Positions 14,492 through 18,931 of a DNA stretch of 18,931 nt are shown piece by piece (the stretch's first letter is position 1; every line of letters starts with the position of its first letter). This DNA is from an uncultured Lachnospiraceae bacterium (GTDB lineage Bacteria; Bacillota; Clostridia; Lachnospirales; Lachnospiraceae), in the NCBI GenBank assembly GCA_934338765.1, contig CAKRHL010000023.1, positions 1 through 18,931 of the forward strand, given 5' to 3'. The position numbers and the translations under genes were made by a program. The notes beneath the pieces are model-generated. The model did not search any database. It had not been told where the DNA came from and was given only the letters and a program-made list of their open reading frames with translations.

Positions 14492-15584
14492 CAGTCATTC
14501 CGGAAGCTTTCACGAGGAAAAGGGGTTTCTGGTAGTGGAGGAGGCGTCAGACCGCAGTGATGCTTTTGATGTCAAAATGCTTTTAAATAATCAGATTTCC
14601 GGTCTTCTTCCGCTGCAGATCCAATATATTGATAACCAATGTATTTACCGCTATATGACGGGAGAAAAGATTTCGCTGGCCGGATTGTTGTCACACCGGA
14701 AACTGCAATTTAAGGAAGCGTATCAATTATGGAAAGATATATTCCACAGCTGTAGTATATGTGGTGAATACCTGTTGCAGCCGGAGCATCTGCTGCTATA
14801 TCCGGAATACATTTACTGGAGCGCTCAAACCAAAAGCTTTTCAATTTGTTATTTTCCCGGCCGGGAAGAGAATCTGGAGGTTCAGATCAAAAGGCTTTGT
14901 GAGTTCCTTTTAAAGGTGACGGATCATCAGGACAGGCTGGGGAGAAAGTTTATATATGACTGGTATGACCGGTTGATGGGGAGAGGTTTTTATTTGTCAG
15001 AGCTGGAGCAGTATTTAAAGAGCTACAGGGACAGCGAAGGTTGTGGCTGTAGGGAAAGCATGACAGAGAAAAAAGAAGCAGAGAAGAGAAGTGGCAAAGA
15101 TCCTATAGAATGCAGCCTGAAAAAGGACCTTTGTGAAGAGGCAGACAGAGAGGTGATCAAGAGAAAAAAGGAGCCTGTTGACGAAAAAACTAAGAGAAGG
15201 GTATCAGAAGTGAAGGGGGTGTATGATAGAAGGGAACGAAGTGAGGAAAGTAAAAAGAGTTGTTTTCAAGGGGCAGGGGAAAAAACTTATTATTTGAAAA
15301 ATGTTTCAAAGTATCCGGAGGCATTATTACAGTTTTCTCTGTCAGAGGGGACATTGTCAGTGGGGCGTGCCCCGGGCTGTGATATGGTTCTGGTGGGAGG
15401 TCAGGTCAGCTGGCATCATGCCAGGATAGAGGTTGAAGAGGGTCAGGTTTTTGTGACAGATACAGGATCTGCCCATGGCGTATTTTTAAATAAAAAAAGG
15501 CTGATAAAAGAACATCCGGTACTTTGCAGAGCAGGTGATATCATAGGCTTTGCAGATATTACCTACTTGCTCTGTACCGGATGA
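14478..15584 (+). CDS. DUF6382-like N-domain plus C-terminal FHA domain protein
   Basis: 368 residues from a GTG start with GGGAGGAG 7 nt upstream. Residues 1-185 resemble DUF6382 proteins found with FHA domains in clostridia (VKMLLNNQISGLLPLQIQYIDN, then LQPEHLLLYPEYIYW). A Lys/Glu-rich linker follows at about 190-265. The C-terminus is a forkhead-associated domain: TLSVGRAPGCDMVLVGG, VSWHHARIEV, VFVTDTGSAHGVFLN, holding the GR, S-x2-H and G-x2-N recognition residues. FHA domains bind phosphothreonine. No transmembrane helix or signal peptide is evident, so it should be cytosolic. As the last gene of the pilus train it may link the machine to a Ser/Thr kinase encoded elsewhere. I see no intrinsic terminator in the 76 bp after it. 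Confidence 0.82.
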   Translation: MEEIDSHSGSFHEEKGFLVVEEASDRSDAFDVKMLLNNQISGLLPLQIQYIDNQCIYRYMTGEKISLAGLLSHRKLQFKEAYQLWKDIFHSCSICGEYLLQPEHLLLYPEYIYWSAQTKSFSICYFPGREENLEVQIKRLCEFLLKVTDHQDRLGRKFIYDWYDRLMGRGFYLSELEQYLKSYRDSEGCGCRESMTEKKEAEKRSGKDPIECSLKKDLCEEADREVIKRKKEPVDEKTKRRVSEVKGVYDRRERSEESKKSCFQGAGEKTYYLKNVSKYPEALLQFSLSEGTLSVGRAPGCDMVLVGGQVSWHHARIEVEEGQVFVTDTGSAHGVFLNKKRLIKEHPVLCRAGDIIGFADITYLLCTG

Positions 15585-15660
15585 AAAGGAATGCAAGATG
15601 ACCTGTAATAGGCAGTTTACAGTTGCGATTGAATGCTAATTACAATTGTAGCTCTCTGGA

Positions 15661-18051
15661 TCAGTGGGCACTTAAACGGACTGCGTCATAAAGGTGGCCA
15701 TAACCTTCATGGTCCATGGAGGTGGTCAGATGACCGTCGCTGTCAATATGGAAATGGTAAATATTGTATTCGCCGTTTTCGTAAGAAAAGTCAGTGCCGT
15801 TGTCCTGATAATGGCAGTATTCCGCAGGAGCGTCCGAAGTGTAATACTCCAGGATCAGCTCTTTGGCACCGCCATCCGGGATGTGGTTAAGCTGTGGCCA
15901 GGTAGGAATAATGCTGCCGGCCTTGATATAGATCGGGCATATGTCCAGAGGAGCATCCCGAAGAATGTACTTTCCACCTTCGATACGTTCCTTGGTCCAG
16001 TAGTCTACCCATGTTCCTTCAGGGAGATATACCGGTCTGACGTGGGCACCCTGGTCAGTGACAGGAGCGACCAGGATACGGTCTCCCACCAGATATTCGT
16101 CATTACATTCATAAACCTCCGGATCGTTCTGATAATGCATTACCAGAGGACGGATGATCGGCATACCGGTTTGTGACTCCTCATAAAACAGATCATACAG
16201 ATAAGGGATAAATCTGTAACGAAGCTTTAAGTAATTACGATAAATATCGAGAGTCTGGCGGTCAAACTGCCATGGCTCCTGACAGCGGGAGAATTTTGCA
16301 CAGTGGTTGCGGAAAAGCGGTGCAAAACAGCTTGCCTGTATCCAGCGGCAAAGAAGCTCCGGAGTTGTATTGGAGCCAAATCCTCCGATGTCCGTGCCGA
16401 CAAAAGGCATGCCGGACATTCCAAGGTTTAACAGCTGTGGAATGGACATTTTCAGATGGGTCCATATACTCTGGTTGTCACCGGTCCATGCGGTAGAGTA
16501 TTTCTGTGAACCGCTGTAGCAGGCTCTGGTGATGACAAATGGACGTTTGCCGCTTGTATCTTTGAGTCCATCGTAGGTGGCTTTTGCCATCAGGTGGCCA
16601 TATACATTGTGGACCTCCTTATGAAGCCGGGGCATATCGTCCCCCGGGAATACCACATCATCCGGCAGAGGTCCCCGGAAGCTGGCCGGTTCATTCATAT
16701 CGTTCCAGATACCGCTGATGCCCTGATCCACTAGAAACTTTGTCTGGCTGCCCCACCATTTACGTACGGTAGACGAGGTATAATCCGGGAATACAGAATC
16801 TCCCGGCCATACAGCGTTTTCGTAGATATCACCATCCGGGGTCTGGGCGAAATAGTGATTGCGGACACCCTCGTCATACATGTGATACCCTTTTTCAATC
16901 TTGGTACCGGGATCGATGATGGTGACTAAGCGGATGCCTTTGTCCTGCAGAGTGTTACTGAGACCTGACAGATCCGGAAATTTGTTTTCGTCTACGGTAA
17001 AGACCTTATAGTTATCCATGTAATCAATGTCCATATGGATCACATCACAAGGCAGATCATTTTTGATAAAGTTATCTGCGAGTTCCAGAACTTCCTGTTG
17101 GGAGGAGTAACCCCAGCGGGATTGATGATAGCCCAGAGTCCAAAGCTGAGGCAGTGGGCAGCGGCCGGTGATATCTGTGTAGCCCTTGATCACATCAGCA
17201 ATGGTGTCGCCATAGATGAAGTAATAGTCCAGTTCACCATCTGCGGCACCAATAGAATAATATTCCGTAGAGCTGTAGCCCATATCAAAGCTTGTCTTGT
17301 AATGGTTGTCAAAAAAGATACCATAGACACAGTCTTTGCGGAGTGTAATAAAGAACGGGATTGACTTGTACAAAGCCTTAAAGGTAGGGTTTTCCACATG
17401 AGGATCCGGGTTGTCTGAATTCCACATGGTATAGTCGTAGCCGATCTTGTTTAAAAAGCCGGTCTTGTCACCAAGTCCATAGAATACTTCATCACCATAC
17501 AGCGACTTGGTGATCTGGAAACGACAGGCGTCATCGCCGGCATGAACGACGTGTCCCTCCTGACGCATCTGTTCAATCTCCTCCTCGGTCAGGGTCTCTG
17601 CCTCCTGCAGTGCTCCTGTGTAATCGGAGCAAAGAGGTGTTCCTTCCGTAGAGCAGATCTGCAGATGGAGCTGGTCATCCAGCGAAATCCGCAAAGCTTT
17701 TGTGGCAAGTGTAAGGAGGGAGTGGGCGTTTTCATGGACATCCTCAGATGCAGAGTTTCCTTGTGCTTCCTGAGAGGCGGTAGCAGCTTCGGTGAGAGAG
17801 GCGGCATCACAGGTTTGCTCTTCTGTTTGTGAGCCGCATGAATTTACTGCAGTCAGCGTTCCGGCAGGGGATGGTCTGTTTTCGACAGCAAAGGACACCT
17901 GAGTTCTTGCGTGGATTCGCAGCATAGTATCTGTGACAGCCTCAATCTGCAGAGGTGTGCCGGAAACATTGGTGTATTTAGTTAAGAGATCTCCTGCATA
18001 AATGGAGCAGGTATGATTGGATAATTCATATTTCCATGGAAATGTATTCAT
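15661..18051 (-). CDS. GH31 alpha-glucosidase
   Basis: A 796-residue glycoside hydrolase family 31 enzyme, probably cleaving terminal alpha-glucosyl residues from oligosaccharides; no signal peptide, so cytosolic. The start has AAAGGAGC about 10 nt upstream. YHQSRWGYSS and HMDIDYMDNYKVFT mark the barrel entry. WNDMNEP gives the nucleophile Asp451, and WTGDNQSIW gives the acid/base Asp525. The GTDIGGF and FAPLFRNHCAKF segments are also typical. Residues about 61-112 are a Ser/Ala/Glu/Thr-rich low-complexity insert inside the N-terminal beta-sandwich, absent from the usual family plan. Exact substrate (maltose, isomaltose, other) cannot be read from sequence. It faces the pilus operon tail to tail and has its own promoter. 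Confidence 0.93.
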   Translation of the reverse strand: MNTFPWKYELSNHTCSIYAGDLLTKYTNVSGTPLQIEAVTDTMLRIHARTQVSFAVENRPSPAGTLTAVNSCGSQTEEQTCDAASLTEAATASQEAQGNSASEDVHENAHSLLTLATKALRISLDDQLHLQICSTEGTPLCSDYTGALQEAETLTEEEIEQMRQEGHVVHAGDDACRFQITKSLYGDEVFYGLGDKTGFLNKIGYDYTMWNSDNPDPHVENPTFKALYKSIPFFITLRKDCVYGIFFDNHYKTSFDMGYSSTEYYSIGAADGELDYYFIYGDTIADVIKGYTDITGRCPLPQLWTLGYHQSRWGYSSQQEVLELADNFIKNDLPCDVIHMDIDYMDNYKVFTVDENKFPDLSGLSNTLQDKGIRLVTIIDPGTKIEKGYHMYDEGVRNHYFAQTPDGDIYENAVWPGDSVFPDYTSSTVRKWWGSQTKFLVDQGISGIWNDMNEPASFRGPLPDDVVFPGDDMPRLHKEVHNVYGHLMAKATYDGLKDTSGKRPFVITRACYSGSQKYSTAWTGDNQSIWTHLKMSIPQLLNLGMSGMPFVGTDIGGFGSNTTPELLCRWIQASCFAPLFRNHCAKFSRCQEPWQFDRQTLDIYRNYLKLRYRFIPYLYDLFYEESQTGMPIIRPLVMHYQNDPEVYECNDEYLVGDRILVAPVTDQGAHVRPVYLPEGTWVDYWTKERIEGGKYILRDAPLDICPIYIKAGSIIPTWPQLNHIPDGGAKELILEYYTSDAPAEYCHYQDNGTDFSYENGEYNIYHFHIDSDGHLTTSMDHEGYGHLYDAVRLSAH

Positions 18052-18075
18052 TGTATATCAAGCTCCTTTGTATTT

Positions 18076-18136
18076 ATTTCTAACCGCTATTGTACAAAAT
18101 GAAATTGACGGATGCAATGCTGTAATCGTTAGAAAT
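18076..18136 (-). promoter_or_regulatory. GH31 promoter flanked by 9-bp inverted repeats
   Basis: On the minus strand TTGCAT (18112-18117), a 17-nt spacer and TACAAT (18089-18094) form a good promoter, about 40 bp before the GH31 ATG. ATTTCTAAC at 18076-18084 and GTTAGAAAT at 18128-18136 are perfect inverted copies. One lies upstream of the -35 and the other at or just after the start point. Their centres are 52 bp apart, about five helical turns, as expected for a repressor dimer pair or looping operator. The regulator is unknown. Confidence 0.5.
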
Positions 18137-18147
18137 ATGTGAATATT

Positions 18148-18636
18148 TTATGAAAAGATTACGTTTGCATCTCTGAATTCTGTTTTGATCACGATGTATG
18201 GGTAGGTTTCCGTCTGACTGACGTCCTGATTCTTTTTGGGACCGGTCAGCTCCGTGACAAAGACAAGACAGTCCTTTGCTTCGTAGAAGTCGGTCACGAC
18301 AATATTGTAGCCGTCTGTCTGCTGGGCGCCATAGCCTTTGACGATATAAAGGCAGCTTCCGTCAGAATATGTAAGTTCAAAAGCATCATTGCATCTGTCA
18401 TCGATAAGCTCCTGCAGTTCTGCCGGAATATCGGTTCCTGCGACTACAGTGAAGTCCAGATCCTTTGTTTTTTCCGGAAGCTGGTTTTTCTGGCAGCCGG
18501 ACAGCAGCGGGACAAGCAGGAACAATAAAAGCAGGGAGAGTAGGGGAAAGAAACGGATTCGCTGGGAGAGGCGGCAGAGAAAGGAATGTGGGGGATAGGA
18601 ATCTGACTCTTTGTAAAAAAAGTTTAATGATGACAT
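18148..18636 (-). CDS. PrcB-like lipoprotein
   Basis: 162 residues; the ATG has AGGAG 5 nt upstream. An unusually long N-terminal region (about 28 residues) is followed by a hydrophobic stretch and a lipobox LSGC (Cys48), so the mature protein should be a membrane-anchored extracytoplasmic lipoprotein of about 115 residues. The mature part (LYIVKGYGAQQTDGYNIVVTDF, then FVTELTGPKKN, then TYPYIVIKTE) matches the PrcB C-terminal domain: a G-Y-x-I strand, a PG/P-rich turn and the YPY-I-VIK end. PrcB proteins are associated with extracellular protease complexes; the role here is unknown. It lies 96 bp upstream of the GH31 gene on the same strand, but that gene has its own promoter. I find no clear promoter for the lipoprotein itself. 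Confidence 0.7.
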   Translation of the reverse strand: MSSLNFFYKESDSYPPHSFLCRLSQRIRFFPLLSLLLLFLLVPLLSGCQKNQLPEKTKDLDFTVVAGTDIPAELQELIDDRCNDAFELTYSDGSCLYIVKGYGAQQTDGYNIVVTDFYEAKDCLVFVTELTGPKKNQDVSQTETYPYIVIKTEFRDANVIFS

Positions 18637-18798
18637 AAAATCTCCTTAGTCATATGAATTCCGTCAGTGCACAAGTCCGGAATGAATGACGAAGTAATAT
18701 TGATATAATTTATTCGAAAACCTGCAAACATATGCAAAAAAACATGGAAAATACAAGTAAAATACTGCTATTTTTGTCAACAAATTAGGGTGGATTCG

Positions 18799-18827
18799 TT
18801 GATTTTTTGACTTTTATAGTATATGAT
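18799..18827 (+). promoter_or_regulatory. Putative promoter of the gene at the window's right edge
   Basis: TTGATT (18799-18804), a 17-nt spacer and TATGAT (18822-18827). Transcription would begin near 18834, leaving a leader of about 50 nt before the GGGAGG-preceded ATG at 18885. The rest of the 18637-18884 intergenic stretch is AT-rich, holds no gene I can support, and shows no clear terminator. Confidence 0.5.
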
Positions 18828-18884
18828 GGTAGAGTGACTGTGAATAGAATCTAGAAGTCGATAATTTCAGGGAGGATACTACGA

Positions 18885-18931
18885 ATGAACGAAATTAACA
18901 AGGAAGAATTCAAAAAAGACATTGAGAATTA
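18885..18931 (+). CDS. N-terminus of an unidentified protein (cut by window end)
   Basis: An ATG with GGGAGGA about 8 nt upstream opens a frame, MNEINKEEFKKDIEN, that continues past the window. The 15 visible residues are charged and helical in character, with no signal peptide. Too little is present to name a family. Confidence 0.6.
   Translation, partial: MNEINKEEFKKDIEN

Noticed and set aside
15585..15660. Search for a bidirectional terminator between the FHA and GH31 genes
   Set aside because: Only a short palindrome (ACAATTGT) is present, with no stem followed by a T run on either strand.
15694..16176. 160-codon plus-strand frame opposite the GH31 gene
   Set aside because: Antisense shadow of conserved GH31 sequence with no ribosome binding site or domain.
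18637..18798. Minus-strand TTGACA (18775-18780) as a promoter for the PrcB-like gene
   Set aside because: No -10 element occurs at 15-19 nt, and the distance to the gene is about 140 bp; too weak to call.

Overview
The window looks like chromosomal DNA from a member of the Clostridia, most likely Lachnospiraceae. This rests on the protein style (gltX, a Flp1-type pilin locus, DUF5702- and DUF6382-like proteins, a BofA-family protein), strong AGGAGG-type ribosome binding sites and frequent GTG/TTG starts. I see no rRNA, tRNA, CRISPR array or intact insertion sequence.

Layout. (1) 18-1467: a cytidylate-kinase-like protein and a divergent Sir2-like protein, read together and closed by an intrinsic terminator. 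(2) 1510-5028: a promoter superimposed on that terminator, a 14-codon leader ORF, gltX (glutamyl-tRNA synthetase) and a short UvrD/PcrA-type helicase. (3) 4905-5760: a YaaL (DUF2508) gene on the minus strand that overlaps the helicase tail, then, divergently, a BofA-family gene. (4) 5497-15584: one long plus-strand gene train encoding a secretin-less Tad/Flp-type pilus or secretion machine. Its order is BofA-like, prepilin peptidase, TadZ/CpaE-like, TadA ATPase, TadB, an enlarged TadC-like protein, Flp1 pilin, DUF5702 protein, TadE-like protein with tandem metal-site motifs, second prepilin-peptidase-like protein, TadE-like protein, and a DUF6382-FHA protein. (5) 15661-18636, minus strand: a GH31 alpha-glucosidase and a PrcB-like lipoprotein. 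(6) 18885 to the end: the first codons of an unidentified plus-strand gene behind a good promoter.

How the parts work together. In the Tad locus TadA supplies ATP-driven force. TadB and the TadC-like protein form the inner-membrane platform. The A24 peptidase(s) mature Flp1 and probably the TadE-like pseudopilins. The TadZ-like protein may position the machine and the FHA protein may couple it to Ser/Thr phosphorylation. No RcpA secretin or TadD gene is seen, as expected for a single-membrane cell. Most junctions are short or overlapping, suggesting one operon. The exception is a 189-bp inverted-repeat element (12604-12792).

The most unusual points are the promoter that overlaps a terminator ahead of gltX, the leader ORF coupled to gltX, the TadC-like protein with an extra putative extracytoplasmic Ig-like segment, the TadE-like protein with two Ada-type Cys/His units, the TadZ-like protein without a Walker A, the Sir2-like protein without NAD motifs, and small gap-filling ORFs between pilus genes.
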